A stretch of 64,000 nucleotides of DNA from Streptomyces sp. NBC_00285. GTDB lineage: Bacteria > Actinomycetota > Actinomycetes > Streptomycetales > Streptomycetaceae. The notes beneath the pieces were generated by a model. The model searched no databases and was not told the origin of the DNA. It worked only from the letters and a program-made list of their open reading frames with translations. The position numbers were made by a program, and so were the translations under genes. Within the stretch, counting starts at the first letter, position 1, and each line of letters opens with the position of its first letter. The stretch covers positions 4,836,001-4,900,000 of the forward strand of contig NZ_CP108055.1 in NCBI RefSeq assembly GCF_036174265.1, given 5' to 3'. This document shows positions 1 through 8,266 of this stretch, piece by piece.

Positions 1-2
1 CG

Positions 3-659
3 GATCTTCATGAGCTGCTGAGGTCGCTTCGGGTGTGGGACCAGGAGGTCACCTCCCTGCCCTCCTTCGACCCCTCCGCCGCGCCCGCGACCCCGCTGGA
101 GCTGTTCACCGTCTGGTTCGCCCAGGCGGTGGCGGCCGGGCAGACCGAGCCGCACACCATGTCCCTCGCGACGGCGGACGCGGAGGGCCGGCCGGACGTG
201 CGGACGGTGATGCTGCACGGCGCCGACGCGGACGGCTGGGCCTTCGCGAGCCACGCCCACAGCCGCAAGGGCGGACATCTGTCGGCCCGGCCGTACGCCG
301 CTCTCGGCTTCTACTGGCCGGTCCTCGGCAGGCAGGTGCGGGTGCGGGGACCGGTGACCGCCGCGCCCTCCGAGGACGGCCAGGCGGATCTGCACGCCCG
401 CTCGACCGGCGCCCTCGCGGCCGCGCTCACCGGCCGGCAGAGCGAAGTCCTCGGCTCACTGGAGGAGTTGGCGCGAGCGTCCGAGGAGTCCTGGGAGCGG
501 GCGCAGCGCGAACCCGCCGTGCCCGTGCCGTCGTGGACGCTGTACCGACTCGCGCCCGAGGAGGTGGAGTTCTTCCAGGGCGACGAGCGCAGGCGCCATG
601 TGCGGGTGAACTACCGCCTGGTGGAAGGCGGTTGGACTCAGGAGCTGCTCTGGCCCTGA
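3..659 (+). CDS. Pyridoxamine 5'-phosphate oxidase family protein (5' truncated)
   Basis: A flavin-binding PPOX-fold protein. The reading frame is open to the left edge of the window: codons upstream of the GTG at 33 read DLHELLRSLRVWDQE, which looks like normal PNPOx N-terminal sequence, so the gene starts outside. The FMN-binding core ([16 protein letters not shown], then RQVRVRGPV) and the C-terminal RRHVRVNYRL region follow the pdxH order. A second, more canonical pdxH lies at 45795-46466, so this copy may serve another FMN/F420 or PLP-related reaction. Its 3' end overlaps the convergent acetyltransferase by 22 nt. Family assignment is firm, substrate is not. Confidence 0.8.
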   Translation, partial: DLHELLRSLRVWDQEVTSLPSFDPSAAPATPLELFTVWFAQAVAAGQTEPHTMSLATADAEGRPDVRTVMLHGADADGWAFASHAHSRKGGHLSARPYAALGFYWPVLGRQVRVRGPVTAAPSEDGQADLHARSTGALAAALTGRQSEVLGSLEELARASEESWERAQREPAVPVPSWTLYRLAPEEVEFFQGDERRRHVRVNYRLVEGGWTQELLWP

Positions 660-1510
660 AAGTCGTACACCGCGAAGTCCGCCGTCGGGCGGTAACCGAT
701 GCGCTGGTAGAGGGCGTTGCTGGTCGGATTGGCCAGGTCGGTGAAGAGCAGCACCTCGTCGGCGCCCCGTTCCCGGGCGAGCCTGCTGACCTCGGCGGTG
801 GCCGCACCGGCGTATCCGCGGCCGCGGAGCGGGGCGGGGGTGTAGACGGGTGCCACCCGGATCTGGCCGGCGACCAGCGGGGTGAGGCCGGCCATGGAGA
901 CGGGGGTGCCGTCCGCGGTCTCCCAGAGGACGACGCCGTCGAAGGCGAGGCGGGCGTCGGCCCAGGCCTCGGCGCGCACAGTGTCGTTCCCGTCCTCTCC
1001 GGTGTCCCGGACGAACTCCCCGAACCAGCGGACCAGCAGCTCCCGGTCGCCCTTCCCGGCGATCCTCGGCCGCCCCCGAGGCACCGGCTCCGGCTCGGTC
1101 AGCGTGTCCAGCCGGTACAGCCGCAGCCGCTGGTGGGGCACGGCCGTGACCCCGGTGTGCCGCTCCCAGGCCCCGGCGAGGACGGCGGCGGTCCCTGCCT
1201 CCGCACTGACCCCGGGAAGCGGGCGCCCGCTCAGATGTCGGGCGAGGGAGTCGGCCTGGGCGTCGTTGAGGGGCGTGAGGTACAGCCGGTACGGCGGCGT
1301 CCGGAAGTAGGCACCCGTGACCTCGCCGCCCTCCTCCAGCAGCCCGAAGTACGGCGCCTGACTGCCGTATGCCTGGAGCCCGCGCGTCCGCAGTCCCTCG
1401 GTGACGGTGAGGAGCACGGTGTGCAGGTCGGGCCGGGAGCGCAGGAAGTCTCCGGCGCGGGCGAGGAAGGCGTCGAGGTCGGCGGTGGAGTGCCAGTCGT
1501 CGGGATGCAT
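638..1510 (-). CDS. GNAT family N-acetyltransferase (290 aa)
   Basis: Predicted acetyl-CoA-dependent acyltransferase. The C-terminal half carries the GNAT core: the acetyl-CoA pyrophosphate loop near residue 230 (PLRGRGYAGAATAEVSRLA), followed by LLFTDLANPTSNALYQRIGY, a typical motif B with the conserved Asn and Tyr. The N-terminal ~130 residues form a divergent second GNAT-like half, as in many Streptomyces two-lobed acetyltransferases. The ATG at 1510 is the only good start. The gene is convergent with the PPOX gene and is followed upstream by another acetyltransferase on the same strand 39 nt away. The substrate cannot be read from the sequence. Confidence 0.82.
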   Translation of the reverse strand: MHPDDWHSTADLDAFLARAGDFLRSRPDLHTVLLTVTEGLRTRGLQAYGSQAPYFGLLEEGGEVTGAYFRTPPYRLYLTPLNDAQADSLARHLSGRPLPGVSAEAGTAAVLAGAWERHTGVTAVPHQRLRLYRLDTLTEPEPVPRGRPRIAGKGDRELLVRWFGEFVRDTGEDGNDTVRAEAWADARLAFDGVVLWETADGTPVSMAGLTPLVAGQIRVAPVYTPAPLRGRGYAGAATAEVSRLARERGADEVLLFTDLANPTSNALYQRIGYRPTADFAVYDFQGQSSS

Positions 1511-1549
1511 GCTTCAGGATCCTGCGGGGCGGGCCGGAGCGCCCGCGAA

Positions 1550-2146
1550 TTACGCCGGTTCCGGATCCGTCGCCAGGCGGCCGTGCAGGTGCGCGTCCCG
1601 GAACGCGTCGTGGCGGCCCGCTTCGAACATCGCGCCCCTCAGCGTGCCCTCGTAGCGGAAGCCGCACTGTTCGGCGATGCGGCAGGAGGCGTCGTGGCCG
1701 AGGCCGTGAGCGAGTTCGAGGCGGTGCAGGCCGAGGTCGGTGAGGGCCCAGTGCGCGGCGAGGCGCAGGGCGCCGGTGGCGACGCCCCTGCCGCGGGCCT
1801 CGGGGAGCACCCAGTAGCCGACGCGGGCGTTGCTGAAGACGTGGTCGATGACGTTGACGCCGACGTGGCCCAGTGTCGTACCGCTCGACGCGTCCGTGAT
1901 CCGGTACGACGCGCTCGTGCCCCGCGCGGCCTCGGTCGCCTTGCGCCGCATGGCGGCCCGGGCGCCGTCGAGGTCGTGGATCTTGGTGAGCGGGGTGTTC
2001 CAGCGCCCGAACTCGGGGTCCAGCGTCCCGCGCAGCCAGTCCTGGGCCTGGGCGCCGGAGTGCGCGTCCCAGGCGCACAGGCGCAGGCCGTGGCCGTGCA
2101 GTGGAGGGAAGGGGCCCTTGAGGTGCTGGTCGTCGACGTCGGTCAT
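1550..2146 (-). CDS. RimJ/RimL-type GNAT acetyltransferase (198 aa)
   Basis: GNAT protein of the RimJ/RimL (Acetyltransf_3) subgroup, which acetylates protein N-termini or small amines. Visible motifs are the acetyl-CoA loop PEARGRGVATGALRLAAHWA and HRLELAHGLGHDASCRIAEQCGF, the usual motif with the conserved Asn replaced by His/Ala, then RYEGTLRGAMFEAGRHDAF near the C-terminus. I chose the ATG at 2146 (protein starts MTDVDDQHL). The frame extends to a TTG at 2158, but that codon overlaps the stop of the OB-fold gene remnant just upstream. It probably forms a unit with the GNAT at 638-1510. Confidence 0.8.
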   Translation of the reverse strand: MTDVDDQHLKGPFPPLHGHGLRLCAWDAHSGAQAQDWLRGTLDPEFGRWNTPLTKIHDLDGARAAMRRKATEAARGTSASYRITDASSGTTLGHVGVNVIDHVFSNARVGYWVLPEARGRGVATGALRLAAHWALTDLGLHRLELAHGLGHDASCRIAEQCGFRYEGTLRGAMFEAGRHDAFRDAHLHGRLATDPEPA

Positions 2147-2154
2147 CCGTCCAT

Positions 2155-2307
2155 TCAAGCCGCCGCGCTCGTCCCGCGTGGCCTGAACTTCGGTACGCCG
2201 TCCGGGAAGACGGCTTCCAGGTCCATCCCGGGGCGCAGGTCCTCACCGGCACAACCGAGGACTTCCGTCACCACCAACGGATCCCCAGCAAGGCCGACGC
2301 CCGTCAC
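2155..2307 (-). pseudogene. 3' remnant of a second DUF35 OB-fold gene
   Basis: This 50-codon minus-strand frame has no proper start of its own (a TGA lies immediately upstream at 2308-2310). It reads VTEVLGCAGEDLRPGMDL and continues to a TGA at 2155. It aligns with the C-terminal part of the intact neighbour (MMTEIVDCAHEDLRPGMDL). The last third is identical at DNA level: positions 2173-2244 and 2331-2402 are a 72-bp perfect direct repeat. The region 2245-2307 is only similar at protein level. The simplest reading is a paralogous gene whose 5' part was deleted, or a partial duplication with gene conversion. Confidence 0.6.
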
Positions 2308-2402
2308 TCACCCCCAACCGCCAAAGTCCCCCCGCGTGGCCTGAACTTCGGTACGCCGTCCGGGAAGACGGCTTCCAGGTCCATCCCGGGGCGCAGGTCC
2401 TC
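2173..2402. repeat. 72-bp perfect direct repeat (2173-2244 and 2331-2402)
   Basis: The two copies are identical over 72 bp and offset by 158 bp. The right copy encodes the C-terminus of the intact OB-fold protein. The left copy encodes the same segment in the pseudogene remnant. The spacer is not duplicated. Confidence 0.85.
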
Positions 2403-2720
2403 GTGCGCGCAGTCGACGATCTCCGTCATCATCCGGGGGCCCTCGGCGAGGTCGACGACGGCAGCGACGTACGGGGTGCGGTCCTTGAAGGGCGGCAGGT
2501 CGTTGCGATGGACGACGGACCAGGTGTAGAGGGTGGCCCGGCCCGTCGCGGCGCACCAGGAGACGTCCTCGCTCCAGCAGTGCGGGCAGAACTCGCGCGG
2601 GTAGTGGTGGATCCGGGCGCAGGTCTCGCACCGCCTGAGCAGCAGGCTGCCCCCGGCGGCCGCCTGCCAGAAGGCGTGGGTGAAGGTGTCGGCCTCCGGG
2701 AGGTCGTGGCGGGCGTTCAT
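2304..2720 (-). CDS. DUF35 zinc-ribbon/OB-fold protein (138 aa)
   Basis: Small acyl-CoA-associated protein of the DUF35 family, which normally pairs with thiolase or lipid-transfer-like enzymes in beta-oxidation of bulky substrates. The rubredoxin-like zinc ribbon is clear: CETC at residues 31-34 and CPHC at 45-48. It is followed by an OB fold (TLYTWSVVHR, PYVAAVVDLAEGPRMMTEIV). The ATG at 2720 overlaps the stop of the upstream doxX-like gene by one base (TGATG), so the two are translationally coupled. The transcript starts downstream of an operator at 3171. No thiolase partner is present in this window, which is unusual for the family. The 3' end carries a 72-bp segment duplicated in the adjacent remnant. 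Confidence 0.85.
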   Translation of the reverse strand: MNARHDLPEADTFTHAFWQAAAGGSLLLRRCETCARIHHYPREFCPHCWSEDVSWCAATGRATLYTWSVVHRNDLPPFKDRTPYVAAVVDLAEGPRMMTEIVDCAHEDLRPGMDLEAVFPDGVPKFRPRGGTLAVGGE

Positions 2721-3166
2721 CAGAAGAGGCCCAGGGCGGCGTCGAGCGACCATGCCTGCCAGGACATCGCGAACAGGGCGACGAGCGAGATGAGCGCCAT
2801 CATCGCGTTCTGTCCCTGTTCGGCCCAGTCGTGGATCATGAGGGTGAAGTAGAGGACGTTCAGGAGCAGGCCGCCGACCAGCGCGAGCGGGGTCAGGAAG
2901 CCGAGGATCAGGCCTGCGCCCAGGGCGAGTTCGGCGTACGCGACGACGTAGGCCATCGTCTTGGGGCGCGGTGCGACCAGCGTGCCGAAGCCGCTGCGGA
3001 CCGGGGTCCAGCGGTGCTTGGCGGCGATGTCCGCGGCCCAGGTGATGCCGCCGCCCTCGAACCACGTGCTCTTGTCCTTGTGCCGCCAGCTCTCCAGCCA
3101 CCACAGACCGAGGCCTATGCGCAGGACGGCCAGCCATTGCGCGCCGGTCAGCCAGATCGTGTCCAT
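2720..3166 (-). CDS. DoxX family membrane protein (148 aa)
   Basis: Four-helix integral membrane protein of the DoxX/DoxD superfamily. Helices are visible at about residues 9-25, 68-90, 92-112 and 120-140 (YAELALGAGLILGFLTPLAL is the second). The family contains quinone-linked oxidoreductase subunits and many uncharacterised members. The ATG at 3166 lies 5 nt from a perfect operator palindrome and has no obvious Shine-Dalgarno, which suggests a leaderless mRNA with the operator over the promoter. It is co-transcribed with the DUF35 gene. A role in electron transfer for the nearby oxidative catabolism is inference only. Confidence 0.8.
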   Translation of the reverse strand: MDTIWLTGAQWLAVLRIGLGLWWLESWRHKDKSTWFEGGGITWAADIAAKHRWTPVRSGFGTLVAPRPKTMAYVVAYAELALGAGLILGFLTPLALVGGLLLNVLYFTLMIHDWAEQGQNAMMALISLVALFAMSWQAWSLDAALGLF

Positions 3167-3170
3167 GAAA

Positions 3171-3187
3171 TCTGACGGTACGTCAGA
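3171..3187. promoter_or_regulatory. Operator palindrome, site 1 (TCTGACGGTACGTCAGA)
   Basis: Perfect 7-bp inverted repeat with a 3-nt centre, positioned 5 nt upstream of the doxX-like start. The core CTGAC-N5-GTCAG with C as the fifth spacer base recurs upstream of five other catabolic units in this window. Length and symmetry fit a TetR-type dimer site. Confidence 0.7.
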
Positions 3188-3394
3188 TCACTTGTTCCCG
3201 GAAGGTCGCGGTACCGCGAAAAACGGCGGCTTCGGTGCGGCGGCCCGAGCGGAACGGTGAGACCGCATGAGAGAAACCTGTGCGCCCGCCATGAAGCTGT
3301 GGGTCCTCCGTGAATACCCCAGGATTGTTGGCAATCCTGTCCACACATCGCCTACGTTCGCTGAAGCCAACAGAAACCGCTGAGGGAGCGAACC

Positions 3395-5035
3395 GTGAAG
3401 CACAGGGCAGTCAAGCGCAGGAACGTCGTCATCGGCATCGGCGCGACAGCGGGAGCCGCGGCCGTCGGCGGCCTGACCCTGAACGCCAGCGCGTCGACCG
3501 GCGGCTCATCGACCGGCAGTTCCTCGGGGAGCGGCATCCTCGTCTTCGACCCCGAGGCCTACACGAAGCTGACGACCACGGTCACGGACACGGCGGGCAC
3601 CGAGCACGCGGTCACCTACCACTTCTGGAAGGCGATCACCTACGTCTCCAAGCCCGTCGACGAGACCTACCAGTCCCTGATCGTCAGCGCCCCCGTCGAG
3701 ATCGACGGCACCGCGGTCGACGCGAGCAACGCGCCGATCCTGCTGGCCAACTCCATCGGCGGCTACATGCCGTCCTCCGTAGCGACCGCGACCGGCGTCG
3801 GCGCCGGCGGCATGGGCGGTGGCGGCGGTGCCCCCAGCGGTGCTCCCACCGGCAGCGCCGCACCGAGTGCCTCGGCCGCCTCCAACGCCAACGAGAACAC
3901 CAACGCCACCGGCGGCGCCACCAGCAGCAACCAGCTCCTCGCCCTGGCCGCCGGGTACGTCGTGATCGAGCCCGGCGCCCGCGGCCGTACCCTCAAGAAC
4001 TCCGCCGGCGAGTACTACGGCACCGCTCCCGCCGCGATCGTCGACCTCAAGGCGGCCGTGCGGTACATCAAGTCCAACAAGGGCCGCATCCCCGGCAACG
4101 TCGAGCGGATCGTCTCCGCCGGCACCAGCGCGGGCGGTGCCCTGTCCTCGCTGCTCGGCGCCTCCGGCGACAGCCCTGTCTACGACAAGCTGCTCAAGGA
4201 GATCGGCGCGGCCGAGGCCTCCGACGCGATCTTCGCGACCGGTGCCTGGTGCCCGATCACCGACCTGGAGCACGCCGACGGCGCCTACGAGTGGAACTGG
4301 GGCACCAACGCCCTCAGCACCGGCAAGCAGGTCGACCAGGCCGTCTCCAAGGAGCTCCAGGCGCAGTTCGCCGAGTACCAGGCGAAGTTGAGGCTGCGCG
4401 GGCTCAAGGGCTCGGGGTTCGGGGTGCTGACCGCCCGCAACTACGACGAGTACCTGGTCAAGCAGTACCTGGAGCCCTCGGCCACCACCTACCTCGCCGC
4501 CCTGTCGGACTCGGCGCGGGAGACGTACCTGGCCGCCAACACCTTCATCACCTGGAAGAACGGCAAGGCCACCTTCACCTGGGCCGGCTTCCTCACCCAC
4601 GTCGGCGCCCGCAAGAAGACCGTGCCCGCCTTCGACGCCTTCGACCTGTCCGCCGGTGAGAACAACCTGTTCGGCGCGGGCACGACCGAGACCCGCCACT
4701 TCACCGCGTACAGCGCGAAGAACGACACGACGGGCCTGAGCACCAAGCGCGTCGCGAGCGGCATCCCCGAGACACTGCGCCTGATGAACCCGATGTACCA
4801 CCTGGTGGAGAAGGCCAACGGGAAGCGCTCGAAGCACTGGTGGATCCGCCTCGGCACCAACGACTCCGACACCTCGCACGTCGTCTCCGCGAACATCGCC
4901 GCCGCCGCGGCGGGCCTCGGCGACGACGTCAACCACCTCTACTACTGGGACCAGGGCCACGGCGCCAACACCGATCCCGGCGACTTCATCACGTGGATCG
5001 CCAAGGTCACGGGCTACAAGAAGGCCAAAAAGTAG
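3395..5035 (+). CDS. Secreted subtype-B tannase-like esterase (546 aa)
   Basis: Predicted exported serine esterase of the alpha/beta-hydrolase fold, closest in layout to subtype B tannases, which hydrolyse galloyl or related phenolic esters. The N-terminus (KRRNVVIGIGATAGAAAVGG) looks like a Tat-type signal, followed by a Ser/Gly-rich linker. The nucleophile elbow is GTSAGG with Ser245. The likely acid is in GTNDSDTS and the His in DQGHGAN near residue 522, followed by the characteristic DPGDF. A Gly/Ser/Ala/Asn-rich insertion at about residues 133-178 separates the first strands from the catalytic core. The start is ATG 3395 after GAGGGAG. Substrate class is inferred from family resemblance. 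Confidence 0.75.
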   Translation: MKHRAVKRRNVVIGIGATAGAAAVGGLTLNASASTGGSSTGSSSGSGILVFDPEAYTKLTTTVTDTAGTEHAVTYHFWKAITYVSKPVDETYQSLIVSAPVEIDGTAVDASNAPILLANSIGGYMPSSVATATGVGAGGMGGGGGAPSGAPTGSAAPSASAASNANENTNATGGATSSNQLLALAAGYVVIEPGARGRTLKNSAGEYYGTAPAAIVDLKAAVRYIKSNKGRIPGNVERIVSAGTSAGGALSSLLGASGDSPVYDKLLKEIGAAEASDAIFATGAWCPITDLEHADGAYEWNWGTNALSTGKQVDQAVSKELQAQFAEYQAKLRLRGLKGSGFGVLTARNYDEYLVKQYLEPSATTYLAALSDSARETYLAANTFITWKNGKATFTWAGFLTHVGARKKTVPAFDAFDLSAGENNLFGAGTTETRHFTAYSAKNDTTGLSTKRVASGIPETLRLMNPMYHLVEKANGKRSKHWWIRLGTNDSDTSHVVSANIAAAAAGLGDDVNHLYYWDQGHGANTDPGDFITWIAKVTGYKKAKK

Positions 5036-5168
5036 CAGCCCCCGGCCGACTCCGGACCCCGGACCGCGGCCCCGGTTTCCCGTCAGTCTCCGGCCGCCGC
5101 CCGCCCCGGCGCCGAGCTCCGTATCCACGGACCCGGCGTCGTGGCCTTTTCCGTACGCACACAACCAG

Positions 5169-5182
5169 GTGACCTACGTCAC
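5169..5182. promoter_or_regulatory. Inverted repeat GTGAC-CTAC-GTCAC upstream of the monooxygenase
   Basis: Perfect 5-bp arms about 100 nt upstream of the FAD-monooxygenase start. It differs from the CTGAC-N5-GTCAG sites in half-site sequence and spacing. A separate regulator site is possible, but the arms are short. Confidence 0.3.
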
Positions 5183-5235
5183 GAGCCCCACCCGCATCTC
5201 CTACAGGCGTGATCGATCCGCAACCAATTCCCGTC

Positions 5236-5266
5236 TTGACCGAGACCCATCAACGCGCTGTCTGAT
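5236..5266 (+). promoter_or_regulatory. Possible promoter of the FAD-monooxygenase gene
   Basis: TTGACC at 5236-5241 and a TCTGAT-like -10 at 5261-5266, spacing 19 nt. A transcript from here would begin only a few bases before ATG 5280, so the message could be nearly leaderless. Weak assignment. Confidence 0.3.
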
Positions 5267-5279
5267 TACGCTCGCGCTC

Positions 5280-6491
5280 ATGGCCGACTCCAGACCCGCA
5301 GACCACCCCGACCAGCCCGACCAGCCCGAACAGCCCGATCGCCCCGTGTACGTCATCGGCGGCGGACCGGCCGGGCTCTCCGTCGCGTACGCGCTGCGCG
5401 CCCGGGGCGTCCGTGCGGTCGTCCTGGAGAAGTCCGAGCATGTCGGCGCGTCCTGGCGGCGCCACTACGACCGGTTGCACCTGCACACCACCCGCCGCCT
5501 CTCGGCCCTGCCTGGCCTGGCGATGCCACGCCGCTTCGGTCGCTGGGCGTCCCGCGACGACGTGGTGCGCTACCTGGAGAAGTACGCCGAGGTCCACGAG
5601 CTGGAAACCGTCACCGGCGTCGAGGTCTCGCGCGTCGAGCGCACCGCCGACGGCACCGGCTGGCTGCTGCACGCCACCGGCGGCCGTGAACTGACCGGCG
5701 CCGCGGTCGTCGTCGCCACCGGCTACAACCACACCCCGCTGCTGCCGGACTGGCCGGGACGCGAGGAGTACAAGGGCGAGCTTCTGCACGCGGGCGAGTA
5801 CCGCAACCCGGCGCCCTACGCCGGCCGTGACGTGCTCGTCGTCGGCGTCGGCAACACCGGCGCCGAGATCGCCGTCGACCTGGTGGAGGGCGGCGCCTCG
5901 CGCGTACGGCTGTCCGTGCGCACCGCCCCGCACATCGTCCGCCGCTCCACGGCCGGCTGGGCCGCGCAGTACACGGGCGTCCTCGTACGGCGGCTGCCGG
6001 TCGGCCTGGTGGACCGGCTGGCCAGGCCCATGGCGAAGCTCAGCGTGCCCGACCTGTCCGCGCATGGTCTGCCGCGCCCCGACACCGGCCTCTACAGCCG
6101 GGCCAGGGATGGTGCCATCCCGGTCCAGGACGTCGGCCTCATCGACGCGATCCGCAAGGGCAGGGTCGAGATCGTGGCCGCCGTCGAGGGCTTCGAGGAC
6201 GGCGAGGTGCTCCTCGCCGACGGCACCCGGATCGCCCCGGACGCGGTGATCGCGGCCACGGGGTACGCCCGTTCCCTGGAGGGCCTCGTCGGCCACCTCG
6301 ACGTCCTCGACGCGCGCGGCGGCCCGGTCGTCAACGGCGCCCGCGCCCCGAAGGACGCCCCGGGCCTTTACTTCACCGGCTATGTCACTCCCATCAGCGG
6401 GACCTTCCGCGAAGTGGCGATCGACGCGGAGAAGATCGCGAAGGCCGTCGTCAGAGACGGTTCGGGATCGCTCTCCCGGCTCCCGGGATGA
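5280..6491 (+). CDS. Flavin-containing monooxygenase / NAD(P)-FAD oxidoreductase (403 aa)
   Basis: FMO-like protein with two Rossmann motifs: GGGPAGLSVAYALRARG near residue 27 binds FAD, and GVGNTGAEIAVDLVEGG near residue 185 binds NADPH. The GASWRRHYDRLHLHT block and the C-terminal AATGYARSLEGLV/GLYFTGY segments are typical of YUCCA-like/indole-pyruvate or N-hydroxylating FMOs. I chose ATG 5280 (MADSRPADHP). The frame runs upstream to 5169, but the extra residues have no FMO character. A short DQPDQPEQPDRP stretch precedes the fold. It follows the secreted esterase after 244 nt and has its own candidate promoter. Confidence 0.8.
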   Translation: MADSRPADHPDQPDQPEQPDRPVYVIGGGPAGLSVAYALRARGVRAVVLEKSEHVGASWRRHYDRLHLHTTRRLSALPGLAMPRRFGRWASRDDVVRYLEKYAEVHELETVTGVEVSRVERTADGTGWLLHATGGRELTGAAVVVATGYNHTPLLPDWPGREEYKGELLHAGEYRNPAPYAGRDVLVVGVGNTGAEIAVDLVEGGASRVRLSVRTAPHIVRRSTAGWAAQYTGVLVRRLPVGLVDRLARPMAKLSVPDLSAHGLPRPDTGLYSRARDGAIPVQDVGLIDAIRKGRVEIVAAVEGFEDGEVLLADGTRIAPDAVIAATGYARSLEGLVGHLDVLDARGGPVVNGARAPKDAPGLYFTGYVTPISGTFREVAIDAEKIAKAVVRDGSGSLSRLPG

Positions 6492-6656
6492 CGTAGAGAG
6501 CCCCAACTCCCCTCAGTAAAGCTCCTGTTATGTGTGCGCAAGATGTGACTGGAGCGTTGTCCTGTGCCCACATGCGGGGCCAGAATGTGAAACCTGCTCA
6601 TCTTTCAGAATCACTTTCTGGCCCACCTACCTGCTCTCCCCCGACGGAGGATGCAC

Positions 6657-8153
6657 GTGGCACGCGAAAGACAGCTCCCCCCGCTCTCCCGGCGCTCCCT
6701 GCTCGGCGGCGCCGCCGCGGCGGCCGGTGCCGTCGCCCTGACCGGCACCGCCGCCTCCCCCGCGGCCGCCGCCACCCGTGACGTGGACGTCGCGATCGTC
6801 GGCGGCGGCCTCGCCGGACTCACCGCGGCCCGTGACCTGGTCGCGGGCGGAAAGACCGTCGCCGTACTGGAGGCCCGTGACCGGGTCGGCGGCCGGGTGC
6901 TCAACCTGTCCCTGGCCAACGGCGGGATCACCGAGGGCGGCGGCGAGTTCATCGGCCCCACCCAGGACCGCATCAAGGCGCTCGCCGACTCGCTCGGAGT
7001 GGGCACCTTCGCCACCTACAACACCGGCAACAACCTGCTCTACAAGGACGGCAAGAAGACCGCCTACGCCACCGACGGCCTCCTCGGCTCGGTCCCGCCG
7101 ATCGACGCGGCGGGCCTCGCCAACGCGGCCATCGTCCAGGCCTCCCTCGACGACATGGCCAAGACGATCCCCCTCGACGCGCCCTGGACCGCGGCCAAGG
7201 CCGAGGAGTGGGACCGGCAGACCTTCGAGACCTGGCTGCGCGCCAACGCCGTCATCCCGTCGGCCAAGTTCCTCCTCGACGTGGCCTGCACGTCGATCTT
7301 CTCGGCCGAACCCCGGGAACTCTCCCTGCTGTTCGTCCTCTTCTACATCGCCGCCGCCGGCAACGAGACCACTCCCGGCACCCTGGAGCGCCTCACCGAG
7401 ACCGCGGGCGGCGCCCAGGAACTGCGCTTCGTCGGCGGCTCCCAGCTGGTGCCGATCAAGCTCGCCGCGACCCTCGGCGACCGGGTGGTGCTGAACGCCC
7501 CGGTACGCACGATCGCCAAGTCCGGCTCGAAGTACGTCGTCACGGCCGACGGCGTCACGGTCACCGCCAAGCGGGTCGTCGTCGCCGTACCGCCGCCCCT
7601 CGCGGCCCGCATCACCTACGACCCGCTCCTGCCGGCCGCGCGCGACCAGCTCACCCAGCGCCTCCCGATGGCCTCGGTCGGCAAGGCCATCGCGATCTAC
7701 GACACCCCTTTCTGGCGGGCCGACGGCCTCAACGGCCAGGTCGTCAGCGACACCGGCGTGGTCAGCTCGACCTTCGACAACTCCCCGCCGGACGCCTCCT
7801 ACGGCGCCCTGATGGGCTTCATCGAGGCGGACGAGGCCCGCAAGTACGACGCGGCGAGCGAGGCGGAGGTCAAGGCTGCCGTGCTGAAGGACTACGTGAC
7901 GTACTTCGGCGCGAAAGCGGCCTCCCCCACCTCCTTCGTCCTGCAACGCTGGAACAACGAGGCCTACACTCGCGGCGGCCCCGTCTCCATAGGCGCCCCC
8001 GGCGTGCTCACCCAGTACGGGCCCGCCCTGCGCACCCCCGTCGGCGGCATCCACTGGGCCGGGACGGAGACCGCCATCCACTGGAACGGCTTCATGGACG
8101 GCGCGGTGCGGTCGGGCGAGCGGGTGGCCAAGGAGGTCCTTGCCGTGCTGTAG
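6657..8153 (+). CDS. Secreted flavin monoamine oxidase family protein (498 aa)
   Basis: FAD-dependent amine oxidase with an N-terminal twin-arginine signal (SRRSLLGGAAAAAGAVALTG) and the dinucleotide-binding GGGLAGLTAARDL, then LEARDRVGGRVL. The C-terminal GGIHWAGTETAIHWNGFMDGA is the usual FAD-binding end of the family. The covalent flavin Cys of eukaryotic MAOs is not evident. Start choice: GGAGG at 6646-6650 touches the ATG at 6651 but is ideally spaced (6 nt) from the in-frame GTG at 6657, so GTG is preferred. The substrate is probably an extracellular amine. The gene sits upstream of the acyl-CoA synthetase unit but reads into its operator region, not its operon. Confidence 0.85.
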   Translation: MARERQLPPLSRRSLLGGAAAAAGAVALTGTAASPAAAATRDVDVAIVGGGLAGLTAARDLVAGGKTVAVLEARDRVGGRVLNLSLANGGITEGGGEFIGPTQDRIKALADSLGVGTFATYNTGNNLLYKDGKKTAYATDGLLGSVPPIDAAGLANAAIVQASLDDMAKTIPLDAPWTAAKAEEWDRQTFETWLRANAVIPSAKFLLDVACTSIFSAEPRELSLLFVLFYIAAAGNETTPGTLERLTETAGGAQELRFVGGSQLVPIKLAATLGDRVVLNAPVRTIAKSGSKYVVTADGVTVTAKRVVVAVPPPLAARITYDPLLPAARDQLTQRLPMASVGKAIAIYDTPFWRADGLNGQVVSDTGVVSSTFDNSPPDASYGALMGFIEADEARKYDAASEAEVKAAVLKDYVTYFGAKAASPTSFVLQRWNNEAYTRGGPVSIGAPGVLTQYGPALRTPVGGIHWAGTETAIHWNGFMDGAVRSGERVAKEVLAVL

Positions 8154-8193
8154 CGGGCCCGCCGGTCCGCTCCTTTTGTGTGCACACCCATTC

Positions 8194-8208
8194 CTGACAT
8201 CCCGTCAG
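8194..8208. promoter_or_regulatory. Operator site 2a (CTGACATCCCGTCAG)
   Basis: Perfect CTGAC-N5-GTCAG, 59 nt from the acyl-CoA synthetase start. It is one of two tandem copies whose starts are 24 bp apart, so two dimers could bind near the same face of the helix. Confidence 0.65.
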
Positions 8209-8217
8209 TTCTGTAAT

Positions 8218-8232
8218 CTGACAGAGCGTCAG
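8218..8232. promoter_or_regulatory. Operator site 2b (CTGACAGAGCGTCAG)
   Basis: Second perfect CTGAC-N5-GTCAG in front of the acyl-CoA synthetase gene, 35 nt from its ATG and preceded by T as in most other copies. Confidence 0.65.
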
Positions 8233-8266
8233 TTAATGGAGCTGTCACACAGGAGCGGGCGGACCG

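Noticed and set aside
35..2344. 769-codon plus-strand frame spanning the PPOX and both acetyltransferase genes
   Set aside because: Arg/Gly/Pro-rich shadow frame created by GC bias; overlaps three genes with clear domain content.
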